Source: Streptomyces sp. 840.1 (GTDB lineage: Bacteria; Actinomycetota; Actinomycetes; Streptomycetales; Streptomycetaceae). Taken from it: a stretch of 64,000 nucleotides of DNA. The notes beneath the pieces were generated by a model that worked only from the letters and a program-made list of their open reading frames with translations, did not search any database and was not told the origin of the DNA. The stretch spans positions 3,539,001 to 3,603,000 of the forward strand of contig NZ_RJUU01000001.1 in assembly GCF_003751445.1 (NCBI RefSeq), read 5' to 3'. The translations under genes and the position numbers were made by a program. Shown here in pieces: positions 35,724-44,434 of the stretch. How positions within the stretch are numbered: position 1 is the first letter of the stretch; every line of letters begins with the position of its first letter.

Positions 35724-36314
35724 ATGCGTAAGAAGACAGGTGTGGCCCTGGTGAGCCTCGCGGTGGCGGGCGTCTCGATGTTCGCGACGAGCAGCGCCAG
35801 CAGCCACGGCTACACCGACAACCCCATCAGCCGTCAGAAGCTCTGTGCCAACGGCACGGTGACCGGCTGCGGCAACATCCAGTGGGAGCCGCAGAGCGTC
35901 GAGGGCCCCAAGGGCTTCCCGGCGGCCGGCCCCGCCGACGGTGCGATCTGTTCCGGTGGCCACGGCGAGTTCGCGCAGCTCGACGACCCGCGCGGCGGCA
36001 ACTGGCCCGCCACCCACGTCACCGCAGGTCAGGGCTTCAGCTTCCGCTGGCAGTTCACCGCCCGCCACGCCACCACGGACTTCCGCTACTACATCACCAA
36101 GAACGGCTGGGACCCCACCAAGCCGCTCAAGCGCTCCGACCTGGAGTCGCAGCCCTTCATGACGGTGCCGTACAACAACCAGCAGCCGCCCGCCACGCTG
36201 ACCCAGCAGGGCACCATCCCCACCCAGAAGACCGGGAAGCACATCATCCTGAGCGTCTGGAACATCGCGGACACGGCCAACGCGTTCTACTCGTGCTCCG
36301 ATGTTCAATTCTGA
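35724..36314 (+). CDS. lpmP: AA10 lytic polysaccharide monooxygenase (LpmP-like)
   Basis: A 196-residue secreted copper enzyme. The signal peptide ends SSASS, exposing His28 (HGYTDNPISR) as the mature N-terminus; with His98 (PATHVTAGQ) it forms the copper histidine brace. Four Cys can form two disulfides. The NWPATHVTAGQGFSFRW and YYITKNGWDP blocks are typical of single-domain chitin- or cellulose-active AA10 enzymes; no carbohydrate-binding module is attached. In S. coelicolor the LPMO beside the cslA cluster contributes to morphogenesis. ATG 35724 with AGGAG upstream excludes a longer start. Confidence 0.9.
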   Translation: MRKKTGVALVSLAVAGVSMFATSSASSHGYTDNPISRQKLCANGTVTGCGNIQWEPQSVEGPKGFPAAGPADGAICSGGHGEFAQLDDPRGGNWPATHVTAGQGFSFRWQFTARHATTDFRYYITKNGWDPTKPLKRSDLESQPFMTVPYNNQQPPATLTQQGTIPTQKTGKHIILSVWNIADTANAFYSCSDVQF

Positions 36315-36340
36315 CGCTTAGTCAGTTACCGTGCGGCGCC

Positions 36341-38017
36341 ATGAGGAGCGCAGGCACCGTCGCGGAGCTCGTACAGCGCCAATGGGGCGACCACCGGCCG
36401 GGACTGAGGCACGAGGACACCGTCCTCAGTCATCATCAGGTCGCCTCGGGCGCTGCCGCACGGGCTGCGCTCCTGGCGGATCTGCTGCCGGCGGGCAGCG
36501 AACCGCACCTCGGGGTGCTGCTCGACAACACCCCGGAGTTCCCGCTCTGGCTGAGCGCGGCGGCCCTGGCCGGGGCCGCCGTCGCCGGCATCAACCCCAC
36601 CCGTCGCGGCGCCGAACTGGCCCGCGACATCACGCACACCGAATGCCGGGTGCTGATCACCGAGCGCTCCCGCCTCCCGCTGCTCGACGGCCTGGAACTG
36701 CCGGGCGTACGGGTGCTGGTCACCGACACCGAGGCGTACGCCGCGCTGCTCGCCCCCTACGCCGGGGCCGAGCCGGGCGACACGGTCATCGCCCGCCCCG
36801 GGCCCGGAACCCGGATGCTGCTCTACTTCACCTCCGGCTCCACCGGCGCCCCCAAGGCCGCGCTCTGCACCCAGGGGCGCCTCGCCGCGGCCGGGCACTC
36901 GCTCGTCGAGCACTTCGGGACGGGCCGCGAGGACGTCCACTACATCTGCATGCCGATGTTCCACGGCAACGCGGTGATCGCCGACTGGGCGCCCGCACTG
37001 GCCGGCGGAGCCGCCGTGGCCCTGCGCCGCCGCTTCTCGGCATCCGCCTTCCTCTCCGACGTACGCGCCCACGGCGCCACCTACTTCACCTATGTCGGCC
37101 GCGCCGTGCAGTACCTGCTCGCCACCCCCGAGCGCCCCGACGACCGCGAGCACCCGCTTCGGATCGGCTTCGGCACCGAGGCGAGCGCGGTGGACGCCGC
37201 CCGGTTCCGGGAGCGGTTCGGGGTGCGGCTGGTCGAGGGCTACGGCTCCTCGGAGGGCGGCGCCGCGATCCAGCGGACCCCGGACACCCCGCCCGGCGCG
37301 ATCGGCCGGGCCGCGGACCGGGACGACCTCGCGGTCGTCGACCCCGTGACCGGCCGGGAGCGGGTCGCCGCGGTCTTCGACGAGGGCGGGAAGCTGCTCA
37401 ACGGCGCCGCCGCGATAGGGGAACTCGTCAACCGGGGCCGGACCCCCTTCGAGGGCTACTGGCGCAACGAGGAGGCGGACGCCGCCCGGGTGCGCGGCGG
37501 CTGGTACTGGACCGGCGACCTCTTCTTCCGCGACCCCGACGGCTTCCTCTACTTCGCCGGCCGCACCGAGGACCGGCTCCGCGTCGACAGCGAGAACCTG
37601 GCCGCCGCGATGATCGAGAACATCCTCGCCCGCTGGGCGGACGCGGCGGCCGTGGCGGTCTACGCGGTGCCCGACCCGGTCGCGGGGGACCAGGTCATGG
37701 CGGCGCTGGCACTGCGCGAGGGGGCCCGGTTCGATCCGGCCGCCTTCGCCGCCTTCCTCCGCGACCAGCCCGACCTCGGTACGAAGATGGCGCCCCGGTT
37801 CGTACGGATCGTGCCCACGATGCCCGTGACCGCGACGAACAAGGTGCACCGGGTCGGGCTGCGCCTGGAGGGGTTCCGGGCCGGGGCCGATGTGTGGTGC
37901 CGGGACCGGGAGGGTGTCTACGTACCGTTCGGGGAGAAACAACTGACTGCCCTCACAGTTGAGTTCGAGGAGCACGGTCGGGCCGGACTGCTGTCATCGG
38001 ACGCCGGACGGGTCTGA
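36341..38017 (+). CDS. Acyl-CoA synthetase / AMP-dependent ligase
   Basis: A 558-residue ANL-superfamily enzyme. Motifs: LLYFTSGSTGAPKAAL (P-loop, about residues 165-180), VEGYGSSEGG (A5), YWTGDLFFRD (A7) and a C-terminal hinge with AGRTEDRLRVDSENL. The catalytic A10 Lys is probably in TNKVHRV. It activates a carboxylic acid, likely medium or long chain fatty acid, with ATP and CoA; the substrate is not determined. It starts 26 bases after the LPMO stop but is unrelated in function. Its 3' end overlaps the convergent MFS gene by 24 bases, so the two transcripts share antisense sequence. Confidence 0.85.
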   Translation: MRSAGTVAELVQRQWGDHRPGLRHEDTVLSHHQVASGAAARAALLADLLPAGSEPHLGVLLDNTPEFPLWLSAAALAGAAVAGINPTRRGAELARDITHTECRVLITERSRLPLLDGLELPGVRVLVTDTEAYAALLAPYAGAEPGDTVIARPGPGTRMLLYFTSGSTGAPKAALCTQGRLAAAGHSLVEHFGTGREDVHYICMPMFHGNAVIADWAPALAGGAAVALRRRFSASAFLSDVRAHGATYFTYVGRAVQYLLATPERPDDREHPLRIGFGTEASAVDAARFRERFGVRLVEGYGSSEGGAAIQRTPDTPPGAIGRAADRDDLAVVDPVTGRERVAAVFDEGGKLLNGAAAIGELVNRGRTPFEGYWRNEEADAARVRGGWYWTGDLFFRDPDGFLYFAGRTEDRLRVDSENLAAAMIENILARWADAAAVAVYAVPDPVAGDQVMAALALREGARFDPAAFAAFLRDQPDLGTKMAPRFVRIVPTMPVTATNKVHRVGLRLEGFRAGADVWCRDREGVYVPFGEKQLTALTVEFEEHGRAGLLSSDAGRV

Positions 38018-39499
38018 GAGGACCGACTGCCGCAGCCGCGTCACCGCGAGGACGGCACCCGCCAGCAGGAGCAGCGCCCCCGCCACCGAGGCGTAACTCA
38101 TGCTGTGCACGAAGGCCTCCCGGCCGAGCGAGATCAGTGAACCGTCACCGGTGGACAGCGCCCCCGGCAGCGTCTTGCGGGCCACGTCCGGCGCGGAGTC
38201 CGGCATCTGGGCGGCGTACACCGCGGTCGCCACCGCGCCGAGGAGGGCCATCCCCATCGCCCCGCCGAACTCCTGCCCGGTCTCCAGCAGGGAGGCGGCC
38301 GAACTCGCCTTCTCCGGCGGGCTGGTGGACAGGGCCAGGTCCGAGACGAGCGCCATGACGGTCACGATCCCACTGCTCATCACGGCCGATCCGACGAGCA
38401 GCAGCCACAGGGAGTCGGTGCCGGACAGGGCGAGGACGCCGAAGCCGGCCGCCGCGATGACGAAGCCGGCGCAGATGACCCGGCTCCGCTCGACCCGCTG
38501 GGCGACGGCCGTGGCGGCGGGTGCGGCCGCGCCGACCGCCAGCGACGGGGCCAGGCTCCACAGCGAGGCCTCCATCGTGCTCATGCCGAGCACCGACTGG
38601 AGGTACTGGGTGGTGAAGAAGGCGGAACCCATCATCGCGAAGGAGGCCAGCGCGTTCAGACCGATCCCGGCGGCGAAGCCGCGGCCCCGGAACAGCTCCC
38701 GGCTGATCATCGCGTCGTCGCGGCCGCGCTGCCGGCGGACGAAGAACCAGCCGATGACGAGCCCGGCGACGATGAGCACCGCGTTGCGCGTGTCCATACC
38801 GTGGGCGGCGGTCTCCTTGATCCCGTAGATGACCGGCAGCACCGAGCCCATCGACAGCGGCACGCTGAGGAAGTCGAAGCGGCCCGGCTTCGGGTCCTTG
38901 AACTCCGGGACCAGCACCGGCACCAGGATCAGCAGCAGCACCATCGCCGGCACGTTGATCAGGAAGACCGAGCCCCACCAGAAGTGCTCCAGCATGACGC
39001 CGCTGAGCACCGAGCCCAGGGCGATCCCGCCCGCCATGGCCCCGGACCAGATGCCGACGGCCCGGCTGCGCTGCCCCGCGTCGCGGAACATGTTGCGCAC
39101 CAGGCCCATCGTCGACGGCATCAGGGTCGCACCGCCGATGCCCAGCAGGGCGCGGGCCGCGATGAGCATCTCCGGGGTGGTGGCGTAGGCGGCGCCGACC
39201 GAGGCCGTGCTGAAGGCGAGGGCGCCGATCATCAGCAGCTTGCGGCGGCCGATCCGGTCGCCGAGCGAGCCCATCGTGATGAGCAGGCCGGAGAGGGCGA
39301 AGCCGTAGACGTCGAAGATCCAGAGCTGCTGGGTGGCGCTGGGAGCGAGGTCCCGGTCGATGGACGGGATCGCGAAGAAGAGGACGGAGACGTCCATCGA
39401 GACGAGCAGGAGGGGGAGCAGCAGGACCACGAAGGCGGTCCATTCCTTGCGGCCGGCGCGCTCGCCGGGAGCCGTGGTGGTGCTCGAAGGTGTTGTCAT
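37994..39499 (-). CDS. MFS transporter, DHA2 (14-helix) drug-efflux type
   Basis: A 501-residue proton-driven exporter with 14 predicted helices. DHA2 motif A is GSLGDRIGRRKLLMIG and motif C is in the fifth helix (SGAMAGGIALGSVLSGVM). The N-terminal helix contains LLVSMDVSVLFFAIPSIDRDL, typical of QacA/EmrB-like pumps. A palindromic operator lies 13 bases before the ATG, so expression should be repressed until a ligand is present; no TetR gene is adjacent. Confidence 0.87.
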   Translation of the reverse strand: MTTPSSTTTAPGERAGRKEWTAFVVLLLPLLLVSMDVSVLFFAIPSIDRDLAPSATQQLWIFDVYGFALSGLLITMGSLGDRIGRRKLLMIGALAFSTASVGAAYATTPEMLIAARALLGIGGATLMPSTMGLVRNMFRDAGQRSRAVGIWSGAMAGGIALGSVLSGVMLEHFWWGSVFLINVPAMVLLLILVPVLVPEFKDPKPGRFDFLSVPLSMGSVLPVIYGIKETAAHGMDTRNAVLIVAGLVIGWFFVRRQRGRDDAMISRELFRGRGFAAGIGLNALASFAMMGSAFFTTQYLQSVLGMSTMEASLWSLAPSLAVGAAAPAATAVAQRVERSRVICAGFVIAAAGFGVLALSGTDSLWLLLVGSAVMSSGIVTVMALVSDLALSTSPPEKASSAASLLETGQEFGGAMGMALLGAVATAVYAAQMPDSAPDVARKTLPGALSTGDGSLISLGREAFVHSMSYASVAGALLLLAGAVLAVTRLRQSVLSDPSGVR

Positions 39500-39511
39500 G
39501 CCAGGAAATGT

Positions 39512-39532
39512 ACAAGCGTATGAAACGCTTGT
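39512..39532. promoter_or_regulatory. TetR-type palindrome before the MFS gene
   Basis: ACAAGCGT (39512-39519), five-base spacer, ACGCTTGT (39525-39532). A related half site AAACGCTCGTAC lies at 39549. Size and symmetry fit a TetR-family operator. Confidence 0.6.
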
Positions 39533-39642
39533 CTAGTACGGATGTGTAAAACGCTCGTACATCATCGCGGGCAGCACGAAACCGGCCTCGGAGGAGGCCG
39601 GTTGGGCGGGACCGGTGGGGCTGGGCGGTCGCGCCGGGCTCG

Positions 39643-40773
39643 TCAGCCGGCGGTGTCGAGCCGTACCTGCTCGATGCCTTCGTCCAGGAAGACGGACAGG
39701 TCCTGTGCCTCGGCGTGGACCGCCTCCCGCTCCTGGGTGGTGAGGGCGCGGAACGGGCTGACGTGGAGCCGGTGCTCGCGCACGGACCAGGTGGCGGCGA
39801 CGCGGCCGTCGACGAGGACCGCGCGGTGGCCCGCGACGGACAGGCCGAGGTGAGGGGCGTCGATGATGCGGCTGCGGTCGTGGTAGCCGAGGATCGCGTT
39901 GTCGAAGGCGGGCAGGAAGCGGACGGGGGCCGGGGTGTCGGGGTCGGGCCGGGGCGCGTCCGGCAGGTCGAGCAGCTCGCGGCCGCGCTCGTCCCGGAAG
40001 GCGACGAGCTCCTCCCGGACGGCCTTGACGGCGGCGGGCAGGCCGGCGAGGCCGCACCAGGCGCGCAGGTCCGCGCTCGCGGCGGGCCCGTGGGCGGCGA
40101 GGTAGCGGCGCAGCAGCTGCTGCCCCACGGGGTCGCCGTCCCCGGCCTCCCCGGCGGGCAGCGGGGTGATGTCCTGCTCCAGCCAGGCGGCCAGCGGCAG
40201 GTTGCGCACCCCGGAGGTCCGGTGCCACAGGCCCCGGGGCGGGAGCTGGGCCATCGGGACGAGCGCGGCGACGAGCAGTTCGCCCAGGACGCGGCGCGGT
40301 GGACCGGGCCAGCGGTTCCGGACCTCCTGGACGAGTTCGGCCATGGTGCGGGGCTGCCGGTCGGCCATCACGGCGCGGCCGGCTGCGGCGAGCTCGTCCA
40401 GGTCGATCCCGGCCAGCTCGCTCCGGTAGGTGCCCAGCATGCGCTGGCGCAGCATGGCGTCGTGCCGGGCCCGCCAGGCGAGGGCGTCGTCGCGGGAGAG
40501 GAGGTGGACGGTGCGGCGCATCAGGTGGGTGCGCACCACCGCGCGGCCGGTCAGCGCGTCGTCCAGGTGCTCCGGCCGGAACCCGGTCAGCCGGGACCAC
40601 AGCCCGGTGAACGGTTCCTGGGGCTCCTGCGCCTGCAGTCCGCACAGGTGGGCCACCGCCTCGGGGACGGACGCGTCGCTGCGGGCGAGCAGGTGCTGAC
40701 GGGCGAGGGTGGCGCGGTTGAGGGCGCGGTTGTCGAGGACGGGCGTGGTGTTCTCAGGTTTCCGCTTCCGCAT
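39643..40773 (-). CDS. Winged-helix DNA-binding protein, AlkZ-like (HTH_42)
   Basis: A 376-residue member of the HTH_42 family, whose best-known members AlkZ and AlkX are DNA glycosylases that unhook interstrand crosslinks. The family's catalytic Q-x-Q motif is present as Gln47-Ala-Gln49 in LCGLQAQEP. Other blocks are TVHLLSRDDALAW, WHRTSGVR and VRFLPAFDNAILGY...RLHVSPFRAL. ATG 40773 begins the homologous part. A cryptic role in repair of alkylated DNA is plausible; a glycosylase of a self-resistance system is less likely because no biosynthetic cluster is adjacent. Confidence 0.82.
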   Translation of the reverse strand: MRKRKPENTTPVLDNRALNRATLARQHLLARSDASVPEAVAHLCGLQAQEPQEPFTGLWSRLTGFRPEHLDDALTGRAVVRTHLMRRTVHLLSRDDALAWRARHDAMLRQRMLGTYRSELAGIDLDELAAAGRAVMADRQPRTMAELVQEVRNRWPGPPRRVLGELLVAALVPMAQLPPRGLWHRTSGVRNLPLAAWLEQDITPLPAGEAGDGDPVGQQLLRRYLAAHGPAASADLRAWCGLAGLPAAVKAVREELVAFRDERGRELLDLPDAPRPDPDTPAPVRFLPAFDNAILGYHDRSRIIDAPHLGLSVAGHRAVLVDGRVAATWSVREHRLHVSPFRALTTQEREAVHAEAQDLSVFLDEGIEQVRLDTAG

Positions 40774-40918
40774 GGTGACCCGCTTCCGTGAGCTGCTGTA
40801 CGTGACCGGTGCGCACGCCACGATGGCGGAGATAGCGGACAGAGCCTGTCCGCTCCTACGGAAAGTACGGATCTTGTGCCGAGGAGATGTCCGCAGGCGA
40901 GCTCGGAGCACGCCGGAA

Positions 40919-40960
40919 ACGCACGAGGCGGCCCCGTTGACCGGAGACCGCCTCGTGCGT
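40919..40960. terminator. Terminator after tRNA-Lys copy 2
   Basis: ACGCACGAGGCGG (40919-40931) and CCGCCTCGTGCGT (40948-40960) form a perfect 13-bp stem with a 16-base loop, directly downstream of the minus-strand tRNA. Confidence 0.75.
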
Positions 40961-40966
40961 TGTCTG

Positions 40967-41040
40967 TGCGCCGCCAGGGACTCGAACCCCGGACCCGCTG
41001 ATTAAGAGTCAGCTGCTCTAACCAACTGAGCTAGCGGCGC
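40967..41040 (-). tRNA. tRNA-Lys(CTT), copy 2
   Basis: Identical over all 74 bases to the copy at 32194, with the same GTCAGCAG leader. The upstream sequence contains TATTAT about 15 bases before the leader, a likely -10 box. Confidence 0.96.
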
Positions 41041-41351
41041 CTGCTGACTCGAAAATAATACCTGGTCCTCAGGGGTGCGAATGACAACCCCCGGCGGACC
41101 CGGGCCGCAGGCCCCCAGCCGGACAGGCCCCAGGTTCTGTCCGGCGGATCGCGGTCGGAGCTGTGTCGAGCAGCAGAGCCGGCTCCTCGCGACTTCCCGG
41201 CCAATCCGTGAAGCGTCTGCCGACAGGCCGCGCCGCGTCCCGAGCGGCGGCTCCAGGGGCCAGGTCGCTGCCGGGCCGGCACACGCTTCGATTGTCAGTG
41301 GGTCGTGTGAGGCTGTCCGAGACCCACCGTACGAATCACCGGAGTTCAGGT

Positions 41352-41909
41352 ATGACGACCCCTTCGCCCATGACGGTCGCGGAATGGCGCGTGTTCCTCA
41401 GCGACTACAACGCCAGGCACATCAACTCGGACGAGGTCCGTGAGGCCATCGAGGAGCATCGGCAGGTCATCAGCAAGGAGCGGCTGGAGGCCGGGTGGGC
41501 CGGTGCCGAACCGGCGGGCGAGCAAGCGATCGTGGCCGCCGAGGAGCGGCTCGGGGTGAGGTTTCCTCCCTCGTACCGAAACTTCCTCCATGTCAGCGAC
41601 GGCTGGGAAGACATCGGGTCTGTCAACCTGTTCCAGGTCGGCACGATCGGCTGGTTTGCCGACCTCGACGCCGAGCTCTTCGAAGAGTGGTCGGACCTCG
41701 ACAGCTTCGAGGAGCAGCTCACCGTACTCAGGCGATGCCTGCTGGTCGGCGACGACGACGGCGGTAGCGGCTGCTACTGGCTGCTGCACGCCGACAGCAT
41801 CGGGGACAACGGCGAGTGGACCGCGTATGTGTGGTGGCCCGGCGACGGTGACGACCCCGAGCCTCACCCCGACTTCGCCGCCATGGTGCGGGAAGCAGCG
41901 CATCCCTAG
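41352..41909 (+). CDS. SMI1/KNR4 family protein
   Basis: A 185-residue cytosolic protein with the SMI1/KNR4 fold: an N-terminal helix pair, IVAAEERLGVRFPPSYRNFLHVSDGWED (in pieces, the family's defining motif, about residues 65-90), FQVGTIGWFADLD and the acidic C-terminal half with GSGCYWLLHAD and EWTAYVWWPGDGD. In bacteria many such proteins are immunity proteins to polymorphic toxins (SUKH group). No toxin gene is next to it. GGAG seven bases before ATG 41352 supports this start. It lies inside the inverted-repeat segment. Confidence 0.83.
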   Translation: MTTPSPMTVAEWRVFLSDYNARHINSDEVREAIEEHRQVISKERLEAGWAGAEPAGEQAIVAAEERLGVRFPPSYRNFLHVSDGWEDIGSVNLFQVGTIGWFADLDAELFEEWSDLDSFEEQLTVLRRCLLVGDDDGGSGCYWLLHADSIGDNGEWTAYVWWPGDGDDPEPHPDFAAMVREAAHP

Positions 41910-41911
41910 GC

Positions 41912-42006
41912 TGTTGACTGGCCGCTCGACCTCGTTGCGGCGCTCGTACACCTCGCCGTCGAAGCCAGTGGGCCGGCCGCCCTTGCTGCCGCGTCGTCGG
42001 CGGTTG
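41912..42006 (-). pseudogene. IS5-family transposase remnant
   Basis: One minus-strand frame reads RRGSKGGRPTGFD, then GEVYERRNEVERPVNSL, matching the conserved C-terminal DDE region of IS5-type transposases (RGSKGGRP.. YKxRNxVER.xNxLK). Everything before and after it is missing; the frame opens straight from the right inverted repeat and ends near the SMI1 stop. Confidence 0.65.
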
Positions 42007-42023
42007 GATCCGCCGGACAGAGC

Positions 42024-42782
42024 CTAGAGGGCCAGGGACAGCAGTACCGGTGCCGCGCGCCGGTTCAGGGTGTCCGCCGCCTCGCGCAGCCGGTGGGCGT
42101 CCTCGACGGGCAGTGAGAGCGCCAGGCATCCGGCCGACGCCCCGGCGGTCAGCGGCACCGCCGCGCACACCGTGCCGACCGCGTACTCCTGGAGGTCGAG
42201 CACCGGGACCGTCGCCGGCTGGCTGTCCAGCTTGGAGAAGAGGACCTGCTCGCTGGTGATCGTCCGCGAGGTCAGCCGCGCGGTCTTGTGCCGCGAGATG
42301 TGGTCGCGGCGGCCGTTCTGGTCCAGCTGGGTCAGCAGGCACTTGCCGATGGCCGAGGCGTGCGCCGCGGACCGGAAGTCCACCCACTCGTTGACCGCCG
42401 GGGTGTGCGGACCGTCGGCGTACTGGGTGACCCGGATCTCGCCGTCCACGTACCGGCTGATGTAGACCGCCGCGCCGACCGAGTCGCGCAGCTGCACCAG
42501 GGCCTGCTGGAGCCGGACCTCCACGGCCTGTCTGCGGGCCGCGCCGGAGCCGAGCAGCAGCAGCGAGGCGCCGATCACGTACGCGCCGTCGGTGATCTGC
42601 TCGACGTACCCCTCGCGGCGCAGCATCAGCAGCAGGGAGGCGAGGTGCCCGACGGGCAGCCCCGTCTCCCGGGCGATCTGGGTGTCCGTCACACCGTTGC
42701 CGTGTTTGGAGACGGTTTCGAGAACACGAAGGGCGTACTGCACCGAATGGAACGGCGCGGTCGGTTCGGGCTTCAACGCCAC
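42024..42782 (-). CDS. IclR-family transcriptional regulator
   Basis: A 252-residue regulator with an N-terminal winged helix (about 10-75, TDTQIARETGLPVGHLASLLLMLRREG as its core in two parts) and an IclR effector domain (about 85-245: VYISRYVDGEIRV, SAAHASAIGKCLLTQL, YAVGTVCAAVPLTAGA). The stop codon is at the edge of the inverted repeat at 42025. It precedes the ehu-like importer genes on the same strand but is separated from them by a terminator, so it is likely to regulate them in trans. Confidence 0.85.
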   Translation of the reverse strand: MALKPEPTAPFHSVQYALRVLETVSKHGNGVTDTQIARETGLPVGHLASLLLMLRREGYVEQITDGAYVIGASLLLLGSGAARRQAVEVRLQQALVQLRDSVGAAVYISRYVDGEIRVTQYADGPHTPAVNEWVDFRSAAHASAIGKCLLTQLDQNGRRDHISRHKTARLTSRTITSEQVLFSKLDSQPATVPVLDLQEYAVGTVCAAVPLTAGASAGCLALSLPVEDAHRLREAADTLNRRAAPVLLSLAL

Positions 42783-42870
42783 GGTTTCCCCCTACCAGGT
42801 TGTGACCGCAAGCTCTGCCCTCACGATAGCCGCCAAAGCCCTGTTCAGGGGCTGGTGTTGACGACTCGGC

Positions 42871-42903
42871 GGTGCGCCCCGGCTCTGCGAGCTGGGGCGC
42901 ACC
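42871..42903 (-). terminator. Terminator of the ehu-like operon
   Basis: GGTGCGCCCCGGCTC (42871-42885) and GAGCTGGGGCGCACC (42889-42903) make a 15-bp stem, with one G-T pair, and a TGC loop. It lies 46 bases after the last gene of the operon. Confidence 0.75.
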
Positions 42904-42948
42904 CGCCTGGCATATGCCAGAGTCAATGGCGAGCGACGGATGCCGAGG

Positions 42949-43800
42949 TCACAGCACCGCGTTGAGGAATTCGCGCGTGCGTTCGTGCTCTGGATCCGTG
43001 AAGATTTTTTCCGGCGAACCGGACTCCACGACCCGTCCGGCGTCGAACATCAGCACCTTCTCCGAGACGTCCCGGGCGAAGTTCATCTCGTGGGTCACGC
43101 AGAGCATGGTGATGTCGGTGTTGCGGGCGATGTCGCTCAGCAGCTCCAGGACGCCGGCCACCAGCTCCGGGTCGAGCGCCGACGTCACCTCGTCCAGGAG
43201 CAGGATCTCCGGCTCCATCGCCAGCGCCCGCGCGATCGCGACCCGCTGCTGCTGGCCGCCGGAGAGCTGGGAGGGGTGGGCGTCGACCTTCGCGGAGAGC
43301 CCGACCAGGTCGAGCAGCTCCCGGGCCCGGGTCTCCGCCTTGTCGCGGTCCATGCCCAGGACGTTGACCGGCGCCTCGGTGATGTTCTGCAGCACCTTCA
43401 TGTTCGGGAAGAGGTTGAACTGCTGGAAGACCATCCCGATCTTCTTCCGCGCCTCGCGCAGGTGTTTCTCGGAGGCCGGCTTCAGCGAACCGTCCGCCGC
43501 CGTCATGTGCGTCAGCGGATCGCCGTTGATCCGGATCACGCCGTCGCTGACCTTCTCCAGGGTCATCAGCAGTCGCAGGATGGTGGTCTTGCCCGAACCG
43601 CTGGGCCCGATCAGGGTGACGTGCTCGCCGCGCTCGACCGTGAAGTCCAGCTGATCGAGGACGACATGGTCGCCGTACTGCTTGACCACCTTGTCGAAGC
43701 GGACCAGCGGGTGCCCGGTGTCCTTGGAGGCGGAGACCGGCACGACGTCCTCGGGGGCCGTGGCCGCGGTCTTCTGCAGGGGGAGAGGTTCAGTGGCCAA
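42949..43800 (-). CDS. ehuA: Amino-acid/ectoine ABC transporter ATPase (EhuA-like)
   Basis: A 283-residue ATPase of the polar amino acid family: Walker A GPSGSGKTT, Q-loop MVFQQFNLFPN, signature LSGGQQQR, Walker B ILLLDEVTSALDPE and H-loop VTHEM. The predicted start is a TTG at 43800 that overlaps the permease end by 11 bases; an internal start near VRFDKVV would remove a non-conserved 30-residue extension. With the neighbouring permeases and binding protein it fits ectoine/hydroxyectoine import (Ehu). Confidence 0.82.
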   Translation of the reverse strand: MATEPLPLQKTAATAPEDVVPVSASKDTGHPLVRFDKVVKQYGDHVVLDQLDFTVERGEHVTLIGPSGSGKTTILRLLMTLEKVSDGVIRINGDPLTHMTAADGSLKPASEKHLREARKKIGMVFQQFNLFPNMKVLQNITEAPVNVLGMDRDKAETRARELLDLVGLSAKVDAHPSQLSGGQQQRVAIARALAMEPEILLLDEVTSALDPELVAGVLELLSDIARNTDITMLCVTHEMNFARDVSEKVLMFDAGRVVESGSPEKIFTDPEHERTREFLNAVL

Positions 43801-44434
43801 GGCGCTTCTCCAGCTTTCTCATCAGCAGTGAGGTCGGGTAGCTCGCGACCAGGAAGATCAGGCCGGCAAGGGTGAACGCCTCGGTGTACTCGAAGTGTTT
43901 GGTTCCGTAGTCGCGGGCCTGGAAGACCATCTCCTGGACGGTGATCACGGCCAGGAACGGGGTTTCCTTGAACATCGAGATCGCGTAGTTCCCGAGGGCG
44001 GGCAGCACGTTGCGCACCGCCTGCGGCAGGATCACGGCCTGCCAGGTCCGCCGGGACGACATGGACAGCGCCCGGCAGGCCTCCCACTGGCCCTTCGGCA
44101 CCCCGTCGATCCCGGCGCGGTACACCTCGGAGGTGTACGTGGCGTAGTGGATGCCCAGCACCACGATGCCGACGTACAGCGGCTCCACCGTGCTGAACAC
44201 GGCGGCGGCGCCGACCAGCTGGACCAGCAGCGGGGTGGAGCGGATGAACTCCATCACGACCCGCACCGGGACGGTCACCAGCCGGCTCGGGGCCCGTCCG
44301 GCGACCGCGATGACCAGCCCGAGCACCGCGGCGACCAGCGTGCCGAGCACGGTGGCCAGGAGGGTGATCTTGAAGCCGTCGAGGAGCAGCGGCAGCGCCT
44401 CGCCGACCGCACCCCAGTCGAATCCCTGGTTCAC
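43790..44434 (-). CDS. ehuD: Amino-acid/ectoine ABC permease (EhuD-like)
   Basis: A 214-residue permease with about five helices and the HisM-type inner-membrane signature: LLDGFKITLLATVLG, IRSTPLLVQL, GIHYATYTSEVYRAGIDGVPKGQWEACRALSMS and ILPQAVRNVLPALGN. It starts at GTG 44434 overlapping the TGA of the upstream permease (GTGA). Confidence 0.82.
   Translation of the reverse strand: MNQGFDWGAVGEALPLLLDGFKITLLATVLGTLVAAVLGLVIAVAGRAPSRLVTVPVRVVMEFIRSTPLLVQLVGAAAVFSTVEPLYVGIVVLGIHYATYTSEVYRAGIDGVPKGQWEACRALSMSSRRTWQAVILPQAVRNVLPALGNYAISMFKETPFLAVITVQEMVFQARDYGTKHFEYTEAFTLAGLIFLVASYPTSLLMRKLEKRLGH

Larger units (their letters stand above)
41132..42025. mobile_element. Possible mini-element: 19-bp inverted repeats around an SMI1/KNR4 gene
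   Basis: AGGTTCTGTCCGGCGGATC (41132-41150) is matched in inverted orientation at 42007-42025 with one mismatch (AGGCTCTGTCC...). Between them lie 311 bp of spacer (partly outside), the SMI1/KNR4 gene and a transposase remnant. The right end coincides with the stop codon of the IclR gene (CTAG). No clear target duplication is seen on the left. The left repeat also lies in a local hairpin (CCGGACAG 41119-41126 with CTGTCCGG 41137-41144), so chance is not excluded. Confidence 0.45.
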
